DNA of 9,688 nucleotides. Origin: CBFCZU01 sp965602635. GTDB taxonomy: Bacteria > Planctomycetota > Phycisphaerae > SM23-33. The notes under the pieces were generated by a model. That model was not told the origin of the DNA. It made no database searches and worked only from the letters and a program-made list of their open reading frames with translations. Below are positions 1 to 6,456 of the stretch, piece by piece. Both the position numbers and the translations under genes were made by a program. The stretch covers positions 1-9,688 of the forward strand of contig CBFCZU010000163.1 of the NCBI GenBank assembly GCA_965602635.1, in the 5' to 3' direction. How positions within the stretch are numbered: position 1 is the first letter of the stretch; each line of letters opens with the position of its first letter.

Positions 1-599
1 ACAGCAACCAGATCAGCGACATCTCCGCGGTTGCCGGCCTGACGAATCTGACCGAGCTGTACCTGCGCAGCAACCAGATTGAGGTGATGGATCTCAGCAG
101 TGCAAATCTGTCCTCTCTGGAACGCTTCTCCATTGGGGGCAATCCCCTGACAAGCGTCCTCCTGGTAGATGCAACGCTCAACCAGGCGGGCTTCGACGCA
201 CTCATGGATGGTGGTAATTATGGAGGCGCTGGCATTGCGGAATTGTCCGGGGTTCTGATCCTTGATATGAGTGGTGTTGACTTCACGGAGATTCCGGACC
301 TGTCGATGATGTATTACAGCGGCTGGATGTATCCCGACGGCAAGATGGACGACCTCGAAAAGCTGTTGCTGGCGGGGGCAACCAATCTTGATGGCGGCCA
401 GGTAGTGACGCTGACCGGCGAACTCGATTCGATGAACTGGCTCGATGTGACGGGCCTGTGGGAGAGCTTCGACGTGGCTGAGCAAGGCTCCCTGAACGCA
501 TGGGATGCCGTCCCAGGCAATACGCTCATCATCCCCGAGCCCGCCACGCTGGCCTTGCTGACCCTCGGCCTTTGTGCCCTCAGGCGGCGTAAGGCCTGA
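1..599 (+). CDS. Leucine-rich-repeat exported protein with PEP-CTERM tail (3' part only)
   Basis: The 5' end lies outside the window; the reading frame is open from base 3, giving 198 visible residues. The first 30 or so residues are internalin-like leucine-rich repeats (SNQISDIS, GLTNLTELYLRSNQIEVMDLS), followed by a less regular region that still shows LRR spacing (LEKLLLAGATNLDGG, LDSMNWLDVTGLW). The C-terminus reads IPEPATLALLTLGLCALRRRKA: a PEP motif, a short hydrophobic helix and an Arg/Lys-rich end. This is the classical PEP-CTERM signal, known to direct exported proteins to an exosortase. I infer a surface or exopolysaccharide-associated protein, probably for binding or adhesion; the ligand is unknown. 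Hand-counted GC over 181-300 is about 55%, clearly below the downstream housekeeping genes. The exosortase is not in the window, and whether a signal peptide exists cannot be seen. Confidence 0.88.
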   Translation, partial: SNQISDISAVAGLTNLTELYLRSNQIEVMDLSSANLSSLERFSIGGNPLTSVLLVDATLNQAGFDALMDGGNYGGAGIAELSGVLILDMSGVDFTEIPDLSMMYYSGWMYPDGKMDDLEKLLLAGATNLDGGQVVTLTGELDSMNWLDVTGLWESFDVAEQGSLNAWDAVPGNTLIIPEPATLALLTLGLCALRRRKA

Positions 600-615
600 G
601 AGCGGGAAGAAGAGG

Positions 616-644
616 TCACCGCAGAGACCGCTGAGAACGCAGAG
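616..644 (-). repeat. CTCTGCG-type repeat, left inverted arm
   Basis: Read on the - strand this is CTCTGCGTTCTCAGCGG followed by TCTCTGCGGTGA. By hand alignment it matches 25 of 29 positions with the + strand segment 740-768, so the two form an imperfect inverted repeat around a 95-nt centre. It begins 17 nt after the PEP-CTERM stop codon. Internally it is itself a near-duplicate of two CTCTGCG half-units. Confidence 0.75.
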
Positions 645-678
645 ACAGGACAAGAGTTAACTGCGACGGCATGGGGCT

Positions 679-701
679 CTCCTCCGCGTTCTCTGCGTTG
701 A
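679..701 (+). repeat. CTCTGCG-type repeat, middle copy
   Basis: This 23-nt copy contains CCGCGTTCTCTGCGTTGA and lies in the same orientation as 740-768. Its complement matches 18 of 23 positions with the start of the left arm (from 616), so a local hairpin between the left and middle copies is also possible. No gene overlaps it. Confidence 0.65.
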
Positions 702-739
702 TGCTTTTTCTGTTTCAGCACTGCTCCGTCTTCTGTTTC

Positions 740-768
740 CTCTGCGCTCTCCGCGCTCTCTGCGTTGA
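740..768 (+). repeat. CTCTGCG-type repeat, right inverted arm
   Basis: This 29-nt unit contains CTCTGCGCTCTCCGCG and then CTCTCTGCGTTGA, and is the inverted partner of 616-644 (25 of 29 matches). Its last bases include the TTG at 765 that opens the long lysS frame, so the TTG belongs to the repeat and is a poor start codon. Confidence 0.75.
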
Positions 769-819
769 ATGTTTTTTCTTCTTCAGCCCTGGTTCCTTCT
801 CTTCTTCCTCCGCGCGCGC

Positions 820-848
820 TTGACTTGGGAGCAACCGTTGGGGATGAT
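820..848 (+). promoter_or_regulatory. Probable sigma-70 type promoter of lysS
   Basis: A TTGACT box at 820-825 (5 of 6 to consensus) is followed after exactly 17 nt by GATGAT at 843-848 (4 of 6 to TATAAT). Transcription would start near 855 and leave a leader of about 20 nt before the GTG at 876. This placement agrees with the shorter lysS start and is incompatible with a start at 765. Confidence 0.45.
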
Positions 849-861
849 GCCTGCTCGCATG

Positions 862-870
862 AAAAAGGTG
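862..870 (+). promoter_or_regulatory. Ribosome binding site deciding the lysS start
   Basis: The purine-rich AAAAAGGTG ends a few bases before the GTG at 876; the AAGG core leaves about 7 nt of spacer. No comparable site precedes the TTG at 765, and the GTG at 888 has only GAGAAG directly abutting it. Confidence 0.55.
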
Positions 871-875
871 ATCAG

Positions 876-2342
876 GTGCTAGAGAAGGTGCATCAGGACA
901 GGCTCAAGAAGCTCGAGAAGATCCGCCAGTTGGGCGTGGATCCGTACGGTGGGCGGTACGACTCGGCCGAGGAGATAGCCGCCGTCCTGGCGCGGTTCAA
1001 GGAGGGCGACGACTCTCAGCGCGCCGACGCGGCCGGCAGGGTCGTCCTGATGCGATCGATGGGCAAGCTCATCTTCGCCCACATCCGCGACCAGAGCGGG
1101 CAGATGCAGATCGCCCTGCGCACGGCCAAGGGCGCCGAGGCCGCCGCCCTGGACGAGGCCGCCTGGGAGCTGGCCAGGCTGCTGGACCTGGGCGACATCG
1201 TCGCCGTCGAGGGGCCACTGACCAAGACCCGCACCGGCGAGATCACCATTTTCGCCGAGAAGCTCACGCTGCTGTGCAAGAGCCTGCTGCCGATGCCGGA
1301 GAAGTTCCACGGGCTGGTGGACGTGGAGACGCGTTACCGCCAGCGGTACCTCGACCTGATGACCAACCCCGAGGCGCTCGAGACGGCGCAGAAGCGCATC
1401 GCCATCATCGAGCATACGCGCCAGAAGCTGCTCGCCCGGGGGTTCGTCGAGGTGGAGACGCCGGCGCTTCAGCCGCTCTACGGCGGCGCGGCGGCCATGC
1501 CGTTCGTCACGCACCACAACACGCTCGACTTCGACATGTATCTCCGCATCAGCCCGGAGCTGTACCTCAAGCGGCTGCTCGTCGGCGGGATGGAAAAGGT
1601 TTTCGAGTTCAGCCGGGTCTTCCGCAACGAGGGCATCGACACCCTCCACAGCCCGGAATTCACGATGCTGGAACTGTACCAGGCCTACGCGGACTACGAG
1701 GTCATGATGGAGATCACCGAGGAGCTGATCTCCACGGCGGCTGAGGACATCTGCGGCTCGACGAGGCTGCCTTACGGGGACCACGAGATCGACTACTCGA
1801 CGCCGTGGCGCCGGGCGACGTACGAGGAGCTTCTGGCCGAGCACGCCGGCGTGGCGATGCGCGACGCGGCGGCGGTGCGAGCCAAGGCGCGGGAGATCGG
1901 CTTCGAGGAGGCCAACAAGGCCGACGCCGTGGTCGTCAACGAGGTCTTCGAGGCTACGGTCGAGAGGCATTTGATACAGCCGACGTTCGTAAAGGACTAT
2001 CCGGCTGAGCTTTGCCCACTGACTCGCCGGAAGGCGGACGACCCGGGCATCGCCCTTCGCTTCGAGCCGTTCATTGCCGGCACGGAAATCGGGAACGCGT
2101 ACACGGAGTTGAACGACCCGGCCGTGCAGGAGGCCAACTTCGCCTTCCAGCTCGACGGCGAGGCCGAGGGCGAGACCATGCGGGTGAGGGACGAGGACTT
2201 CCTGACGGCCTTGCGGCACGGGATGCCCCCGGCCGGCGGGCTGGGCATCGGCATCGACCGCGTCGTCATGCTGCTGACCGACCGCCAGAGCATTCGGGAC
2301 GTGATCCTCTTCCCGACCCTCCGCCCGGAGTCAAGCGAATAG
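876..2342 (+). CDS. lysS: Lysyl-tRNA synthetase, class II
   Basis: Charges tRNA-Lys with lysine in the cytoplasm (ATP-dependent). From the GTG at 876 the protein has 488 residues, close to the usual 490-505 of bacterial LysRS. An N-terminal helix (EKVHQDRLKKLEKIRQLGVDPYG) is followed by an OB-fold anticodon-binding domain around residues 54-135 (GRVVLMRSMGKLIFAHIRD) and the class II catalytic core. Motif 1 is near 183-197 (LLARGFVEVETPAL). Next comes GGAAAMPFVTHHN, and motif 2 at 247-265 (SRVFRNEGID with HSPEFTMLE). QPTFVKDYP, the segment FIAGTEIGNAYTELNDP (399-415) and motif 3 at about 454-466 (GGLGIGIDRVVML) complete the active site. An upstream in-frame TTG at 765 would add 37 low-complexity residues encoded partly by a repeat, so I reject it. 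The stop is 46 nt before the Lol-type permease, suggesting possible cotranscription. Confidence 0.96.
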   Translation: MLEKVHQDRLKKLEKIRQLGVDPYGGRYDSAEEIAAVLARFKEGDDSQRADAAGRVVLMRSMGKLIFAHIRDQSGQMQIALRTAKGAEAAALDEAAWELARLLDLGDIVAVEGPLTKTRTGEITIFAEKLTLLCKSLLPMPEKFHGLVDVETRYRQRYLDLMTNPEALETAQKRIAIIEHTRQKLLARGFVEVETPALQPLYGGAAAMPFVTHHNTLDFDMYLRISPELYLKRLLVGGMEKVFEFSRVFRNEGIDTLHSPEFTMLELYQAYADYEVMMEITEELISTAAEDICGSTRLPYGDHEIDYSTPWRRATYEELLAEHAGVAMRDAAAVRAKAREIGFEEANKADAVVVNEVFEATVERHLIQPTFVKDYPAELCPLTRRKADDPGIALRFEPFIAGTEIGNAYTELNDPAVQEANFAFQLDGEAEGETMRVRDEDFLTALRHGMPPAGGLGIGIDRVVMLLTDRQSIRDVILFPTLRPESSE

Positions 2343-2348
2343 AAAACC

Positions 2349-2388
2349 GGTTGACCGATCAACCGATCAACGGATTAGCCAGTCAACC
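2349..2388 (+). repeat. Five degenerate octamers filling the lysS-permease gap
   Basis: The bases before the permease ATG split into GGTTGACC, GATCAACC, GATCAACG, GATTAGCC and AGTCAACC. CGGTTGA (2348-2354) and TCAACCG (2359-2365) form a 7-bp stem with a CCGA tetraloop, and GGTTGAC (2349-2355) can instead pair with GTCAACC (2382-2388). No Shine-Dalgarno sequence is present in the space, so the repeat replaces the normal ribosome binding site. Confidence 0.7.
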
Positions 2389-4071
2389 ATGTACAAGCTC
2401 TTTCTCTGCCTGCGATACTTGCGCCGCCGGGTGATCGCGTATTTCGCGGTGCTGGCGGTGGCGCTGTGCGTGGCGATGGTGCTGATCGTCGCCAGCGTCA
2501 TGGACGGGTTCCTGCGCAAGATGGAGCAGGCGGCCAAGGGGCTGTACGGCGACGTGGTGGTCCAGGCCGCCAGCCTGGGGGGGCTGGGGCAGTACGACGA
2601 GTTCATCGCCGAGGCCAAGCGCCGCGTCCCGGGGGTGGAGGCGGCCTCGCCGTTCATCGGGACCTTCGGCATCCTCCAGGTGCCCCGCACCGAGTACCGC
2701 CGGAACGTGCAGATCGTCGGCATCCGCCTGCCCGAGCGGGTGGACGTGACGGACTTCGAAAAGGGCCTCTGGGCCCAGGCCGGGCGGGCGAGGCCGGACT
2801 TCGACCCGCCGGTCAGCCTGCTGCTGGCACGCCTGAACGAACACATCAACTTCACCCGCGAGATCAAGCGCCGCGAGCAAGGCAGGATCGAAGAAGGCGC
2901 CGACGTGACGTCCGACGACCACCTGCAGATGCGGCGGCTGGACACCGCCCTGGCGCTCCAGAGGCGCGCCATGGCGGCGCTGCTCGGGGCGTCCAGGCAC
3001 CAGAAAGAGATGGCCGAGCTGTCGGCCAAGATCAAGGCCCTCCGTCAGAAGGTGGGCGAGAAGCCGGATGCGACCTTGGATGCATTGGAGGATCGCCTGG
3101 GCGAGCTGGTGAAGCTGACCGGCTATCGCTCCCCCCGCCACCGCATGATCCTGGGGCTGGGCATACCGGCCCTGAGTTTCAGGACCGAGCAGGGCGAGAC
3201 CGTCCGCCTGATCGCCCCCGGGCACCGCGTGGTGCTGACGCTGCTGCCGCTGGGAGGCATCGCCAGCCCCGCCGAGGCCAGGACCCGCACCTTCACGGTC
3301 GTGGACGACTGCCGCACCGACGTGGCCAGCATCGACTCGGAGATCGTGTACATGCCGCTGAGCACGCTCCAGGTCCTCTACGGCATGGGGCCGGACTACG
3401 ACCCCGACGACCCGACGAAGGTCGTCGCGCCGCCGCGCTGCACGATGATCCACATCAAGGTCCGCGACGAGTTCGCCACCTCGGAGGGCCAGTTGCGCGA
3501 GGTGGCCCGGGAGATCCGCGGCGTCTGGGCTGACTTCCACGCCGCCCATCCCGACGCCGCCGGTGACAACGTGGACGTCCAGACGTGGCGGCAGATACAG
3601 GCCAAGTACATCGCACCCATCGAAAAGCAGCGGACGCTGGTGGTGCTCATACTCGGCATCATCTCGGTGGTGGCGGTGGTGCTGATCTTCGTGATCTTCT
3701 ACATGATCGTGATGCAGAAGACGCGCGACATCGGCGTCCTCAAGGCCGTCGGGGCGTCGAGCTTCGGCGTGGCGGGAATCTTCCTGGGCTACGGGGCGGC
3801 GGTGGGGCTGGTCGGCTCGATCATCGGCACCGTCGGCGGATTCTACTTCGTCCGATACATCAACCCGATCCAGGACGCCCTGGACCGGTGGATGGGCTTT
3901 CGCGTCTGGACGCGGGACGTATTCCTGTTCGAGAAGATACCCAACCAGGTGGAGGCGAACACGGCCATTTGGATCGTGATCTGCGCGATAGTCGCCGGCC
4001 TGGCCGGGGCTTTGCTGCCCGCCATACGGGCGGCGCGGATGCAGCCGGTGGAGGCGCTGCGGTATGAGTGA
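2389..4071 (+). CDS. FtsX/MacB-family ABC transporter permease, LolC/E-like
   Basis: Membrane subunit of an ABC transporter that with the next gene probably extracts lipoproteins from, or otherwise works at, the inner membrane. The layout is that of LolC/E and MacB: TM1 at about 17-38, a large extracytoplasmic domain from about 39 to 415, then TM2 (416-441), TM3 (459-487) and TM4 (525-547). The FtsX signature MQKTRDIGVLKAVGAS lies at 442-457 and the usual end (AARMQPVEALRYE) is present. At 560 residues it is well above the roughly 400 of proteobacterial LolC/LolE. The extra length sits at about 140-250 as a charged, helical segment (LNEHINFTREIKRREQ, HQKEMAELSAKIKALRQ, LEDRLGELVKL) that may be a coiled coil. 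The start is chosen because MYKLFLCLRYLRRR leads directly into TM1, although no Shine-Dalgarno is visible. It overlaps the ATPase gene by 8 nt. The exact substrate is inferred, not shown. Confidence 0.9.
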   Translation: MYKLFLCLRYLRRRVIAYFAVLAVALCVAMVLIVASVMDGFLRKMEQAAKGLYGDVVVQAASLGGLGQYDEFIAEAKRRVPGVEAASPFIGTFGILQVPRTEYRRNVQIVGIRLPERVDVTDFEKGLWAQAGRARPDFDPPVSLLLARLNEHINFTREIKRREQGRIEEGADVTSDDHLQMRRLDTALALQRRAMAALLGASRHQKEMAELSAKIKALRQKVGEKPDATLDALEDRLGELVKLTGYRSPRHRMILGLGIPALSFRTEQGETVRLIAPGHRVVLTLLPLGGIASPAEARTRTFTVVDDCRTDVASIDSEIVYMPLSTLQVLYGMGPDYDPDDPTKVVAPPRCTMIHIKVRDEFATSEGQLREVAREIRGVWADFHAAHPDAAGDNVDVQTWRQIQAKYIAPIEKQRTLVVLILGIISVVAVVLIFVIFYMIVMQKTRDIGVLKAVGASSFGVAGIFLGYGAAVGLVGSIIGTVGGFYFVRYINPIQDALDRWMGFRVWTRDVFLFEKIPNQVEANTAIWIVICAIVAGLAGALLPAIRAARMQPVEALRYE

Positions 4072-4762
4072 GCCGGCAATAGACGTCCACGCCCTTCACA
4101 AATCGTACCGCATGGGCAAGGTGAACCTGCACGTGCTGCGCGGCCTGAGCTTCTCGGTGAAGGAAGGCGAGTTCGTCGCGGTCGTGGGCGCTTCCGGCAG
4201 CGGCAAGAGCACGCTGCTGCACGTCCTGGGGCTGCTGGACAAGCCCGACCGCGGGCGGCTGCTGCTGGACGGGCGCGACGCCGCGAAGCTCTCGGCCGGA
4301 CGGCGCAACCACATGCGCTGCTGTGAGATAGGGTTCGTCTTCCAGTTCTACCACCTGCTGCCCGAGCTGAACGTCCTGGAGAACGCCCTGCTGCCGATGA
4401 AGGTGGACAGCTCGACGATTGGGTGGCTCTCCCGCCGCGGGCGGGCGAGACGCCAGGCCAGGGACATCCTCGAGCGGCTCGGGCTGGGCAAGCGGCTCAA
4501 GCACCGCCCCCGCGAGCTCTCCGGCGGCGAGCGACAGAGGGTCGCCATCGCCCGGGCACTGGTCAACTCGCCCCGGCTGCTGCTGGCGGACGAGCCCACC
4601 GGCAACCTCGACTCCAAGACCGGCGTGCAGATACTCGACGTCCTCAAGCAGGTGCATCGCGAGACTTCTCGGACCATCGTGATGGTCACGCACGACGCGT
4701 CCCTGACGAAGGTCGCCGGGCGGGTGCTCCACCTGCGGGACGGAAAGCTCCAGCAGAAGTGA
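4064..4762 (+). CDS. lolD: ABC transporter ATP-binding protein, LolD/MacB type
   Basis: Cytoplasmic ATPase (232 residues, normal for the family) that powers the preceding permease. All core motifs are intact: Walker A GASGSGKST (42-50), Q-loop glutamine at 94 in FVFQFYHLLP, signature LSGGE (152-156, followed by RQRVAIARAL), Walker B LLLADE (172-177) with the EPTGNLD extension, and the H-loop histidine 210 in VMVTHD. FQFYHLLPELNVLENALLP closely resembles LolD and MacB ATPases. The start codon overlaps the permease end (ATGAGTGA), and GGAGG at 4050-4054, inside the permease gene, is correctly spaced 9 nt upstream, which indicates translational coupling. The symbol is by family resemblance; a MacB-like export role cannot be excluded. 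Confidence 0.92.
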   Translation: MSEPAIDVHALHKSYRMGKVNLHVLRGLSFSVKEGEFVAVVGASGSGKSTLLHVLGLLDKPDRGRLLLDGRDAAKLSAGRRNHMRCCEIGFVFQFYHLLPELNVLENALLPMKVDSSTIGWLSRRGRARRQARDILERLGLGKRLKHRPRELSGGERQRVAIARALVNSPRLLLADEPTGNLDSKTGVQILDVLKQVHRETSRTIVMVTHDASLTKVAGRVLHLRDGKLQQK

Positions 4763-4828
4763 GCCCGCCGGGCCGCTGCGTCCCCGCGTCGGGCCTACTT
4801 CGACGAAGACGGCGGCGGGGAAAACGGC

Positions 4829-4834
4829 TACAAT
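4829..4834 (+). promoter_or_regulatory. Possible -10 element of ilvE
   Basis: TACAAT (5 of 6 to TATAAT) lies 26 nt before the ilvE ATG in an otherwise GC-rich gap of 98 nt. I see no convincing -35 box at 16-18 nt upstream. A short inverted repeat, CTTCG-A-CGAAG at 4798-4808, sits roughly where upstream contacts would occur and might be an operator; this is weak. Confidence 0.3.
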
Positions 4835-4846
4835 GCCCCAACGCAC

Positions 4847-4852
4847 AGGAGG
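4847..4852 (+). promoter_or_regulatory. Consensus ribosome binding site of ilvE
   Basis: AGGAGG with an 8-nt spacer before the ATG at 4861. It is the best Shine-Dalgarno in the window and fixes the start of the aminotransferase, overriding the longer open frame that reaches back into lolD. Confidence 0.85.
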
Positions 4853-4860
4853 CCGGTGCC

Positions 4861-5724
4861 ATGAAGGTCTGGATGAACGGGGAACTCGTGGACAAGCAGG
4901 ACGCGAAGATCTCCGTCTTCGACCACTGCCTGCTGTACGGGGACGGCGTCTTCGAGGGGATACGCATCTACAACGACACGATATTCCAGTGCGCCGCCCA
5001 CATGGACCGCCTGCTGGCCTCGGCCGAGGCCATCCGGCTGGAGGTCCCCTTCAGCAGGGAGCAGATCACCGACGCGATGTACCAGACGCTTCGCGCCAAC
5101 GGCCTGAGCGACGGGTACATTCGCCTGCTGGTGACGCGCGGGCCGGGGACGCTGGGGCTCGATCTGGACAAGTGCTCGGCCGGCGCCGTGATCATCATCG
5201 CCGACACCATCGCGCTCTACCCGGGCGAGATGTACGAGAACGGGCTGGAGGTGATCATCGCCGAGAGGCGACGGATCTCGGCGGACATGCTGCCTCCCGC
5301 CGTCAAGAGCTGCAACTACCTCAACAACATCCTGGCCAAGGCCGAGGCCACTGACGCCCGGGCCGGCGAGGCGATAATGCTCAACGCCGAGGGGCAGGTG
5401 GCCGAGGCCTCCGGCGACAACGTCTTCCTCGTCAAGGGCGGAACGGTCTTCACGCCGCCGCCCGGGGCGGGCATCCTCATCGGCGTCACCCGCCGGGTGG
5501 TTGTGGGGCTGTGCGGCAAGCTGGGAATCCCGCTTGAAGAGCAGCCCATCAGCGTGGCGGAGCTGCGTTCGGCCGAGGAGGTCTTCCTGACGGGCACGGC
5601 CGCCGAGGTCATCGCCGTGACCAAGGTGGATGGCCAGAGCATAGGCTCAGGCAAGGCCGGGCCGGTCACCAGGAAGCTGCTGGAGGCCTTCCGCCGGTTC
5701 ATTCGCGACGAGTGCGGCGGGTAG
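4861..5724 (+). CDS. ilvE: Branched-chain amino acid aminotransferase, class IV PLP enzyme
   Basis: PLP-dependent transaminase interconverting branched-chain 2-oxo acids and Val/Leu/Ile with glutamate as amino donor. The 287-residue length and the opening MKVWMNGELVDKQDAKISVFDHCLLYGDGVFEGIR are typical of the shorter IlvE form. YIRLLVTRGPGTLGLD (87-102) is the substrate-side segment; Lys149 in PAVKSCNYLNNILAKAEA is the expected Schiff-base lysine; Glu182 in EASGDNVFLV is the expected partner of the pyridine nitrogen; FLTGTAAEV (242-250) is the phosphate-binding loop. D-amino-acid aminotransferase and 4-amino-4-deoxychorismate lyase share the fold, but the YGDGVFEGIR opening and LTGTAAEV favour IlvE. 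The gene has its own strong ribosome binding site and ends 2 nt before the glycosyltransferase start. Confidence 0.9.
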   Translation: MKVWMNGELVDKQDAKISVFDHCLLYGDGVFEGIRIYNDTIFQCAAHMDRLLASAEAIRLEVPFSREQITDAMYQTLRANGLSDGYIRLLVTRGPGTLGLDLDKCSAGAVIIIADTIALYPGEMYENGLEVIIAERRRISADMLPPAVKSCNYLNNILAKAEATDARAGEAIMLNAEGQVAEASGDNVFLVKGGTVFTPPPGAGILIGVTRRVVVGLCGKLGIPLEEQPISVAELRSAEEVFLTGTAAEVIAVTKVDGQSIGSGKAGPVTRKLLEAFRRFIRDECGG

Positions 5725-5726
5725 CC

Positions 5727-6437
5727 ATGCCGGCGACACTGTCGATCGTCATCCCCGTCTTCAACGAGCGCGGCACGTGGCGCGAGCTGCTCGCCCGCGT
5801 CGAGGCGGTCGATCTGGGCCCGGTGGGCAGGCAGGTCATCCTGGTTGACGACTGCTCCACGGACGGCACCCGCGAGCAGTTGCAGGCATTCGCGGCCGAG
5901 CGGCCCGACGCGACCGTCAGGTTCCACGAGGTCAACCGCGGCAAGGGAGCCGCCCTGCGGACGGGCTTCGCCGCCGCCACGGGCGATTTCGTCGTCGTCC
6001 AGGACGCGGACCTGGAGTACGACCCCAACGACTTCCCCGCCCTGCTGGAGCCCCTCCTGGCCGGCCGCGCCGACGTCGTGTACGGCAGCAGGTTCCTCAA
6101 CCGCCCCCGCGAGAAGGGCTACCTCCGCAACTACCTGGCGAACCGGTTCCTGACCTGGTTGAGCAACCTGACCACGGGGCTGAAGCTCACCGACATGGAG
6201 ACGTGCTACAAGATGTTCCGGCGGGAGGTGCTGGCGGGCATCGGCCTGGAGCAGGACCGCTTCGGGTTCGAGCCGGAGATAACCGCCAAGCTGGCGGCCG
6301 CCGGGGCGAGGGTGGTCGAGGTGCCGATCAGCTACGCGCCGCGGTCGAGTGAGGAGGGCAAGAAGATCGGCCTGTCGGACGGGCTTGAGGCCATCGGCTG
6401 CATATTCAAGTACCGCCCGCGGCGCCGCGGGCGCTGA
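5727..6437 (+). CDS. Family 2 glycosyltransferase, dolichyl/polyprenyl-phosphate mannosyltransferase (DPM1)-like
   Basis: A 236-residue GT-A fold enzyme predicted to move a sugar from a nucleotide donor to a polyprenyl phosphate at the cytoplasmic face of the membrane. It opens with LSIVIPVFNERGTW (5-18), has the nucleotide-binding acidic pair in LVDDCSTDGT (39-48), the NRGKGAALRTGF segment (70-81) and a DXD-type motif, DAD, at 93-95 in VVQDADLEYDP. VYGSRF (118-123) and TDMETCYKMFRREVL (155-169) match the DPM1-like subgroup. There is no C-terminal membrane anchor, so it resembles soluble DPM1-type enzymes. ATG 5727 was chosen because it gives the standard start; an in-frame GTG at 5712 would overlap ilvE and add five residues. 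The final PRRRGR is encoded by a 20-bp perfect palindrome. Sugar and acceptor are not determinable from sequence. Confidence 0.88.
   Translation: MPATLSIVIPVFNERGTWRELLARVEAVDLGPVGRQVILVDDCSTDGTREQLQAFAAERPDATVRFHEVNRGKGAALRTGFAAATGDFVVVQDADLEYDPNDFPALLEPLLAGRADVVYGSRFLNRPREKGYLRNYLANRFLTWLSNLTTGLKLTDMETCYKMFRREVLAGIGLEQDRFGFEPEITAKLAAAGARVVEVPISYAPRSSEEGKKIGLSDGLEAIGCIFKYRPRRRGR
6414..6433. repeat. Perfect 20-bp palindrome at a convergent gene end
   Basis: CGCCCGCGGCGCCGCGGGCG reads identically on both strands and spans the last codons of the glycosyltransferase gene, ending just before its TGA. It could form a GC-only hairpin for transcripts from either direction, in keeping with the convergent junction (19 nt between the stops), but there is no T-tract, so a standard intrinsic terminator is not demonstrated. 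Confidence 0.6.
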
Positions 6438-6456
6438 GGGCCGGTGCCCGGGGCGG

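Larger units (their letters stand above)
600..819. other. Non-coding gap upstream of lysS with CTCTGCG-type repeats
   Basis: No credible gene lies between the PEP-CTERM stop and the lysS promoter. The segment is filled by three degenerate copies of a CTCTGCG/GCGTTGA repeat (entered separately) and by a T/C-rich stretch at about 702-812 (runs such as CTTTTTCTG, GTTTTTTCTTCTTC and CTTCTTCCTCC). The pyrimidine-rich tract has no obvious coding logic. An open frame of the lysS reading frame crosses part of it but reads low-complexity Ser/Leu/Pro. Confidence 0.7.

Noticed and set aside
616..768. Insertion sequence remnant
   Set aside because: There is an inverted repeat but no transposase fragment, and I saw no clear target-site duplication around it.
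765..875. Upstream extension of lysS from the TTG at 765
   Set aside because: The added 37 residues are low-complexity, the TTG sits in a repeat unit, and there is no ribosome binding site; GTG 876 has a ribosome binding site, a suitable promoter and normal protein length.
879..2219. Long - strand open frame (446 codons) opposite lysS
   Set aside because: Arg/Leu/His-rich composition typical of antisense shadow frames in high-GC DNA; no recognisable motif, and lysS on the other strand is unambiguous.
2383..3549. Long - strand open frame (388 codons) opposite the permease
   Set aside because: Same shadow-frame composition, rich in His/Arg/Gly/Gln with no domain; the + strand permease explains the sequence.
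4423..4860. Open frame extending ilvE upstream into lolD
   Set aside because: The added region is Arg/Pro/Ala-rich out-of-frame lolD sequence, whereas ATG 4861 has a consensus AGGAGG and begins with the canonical IlvE N-terminus.
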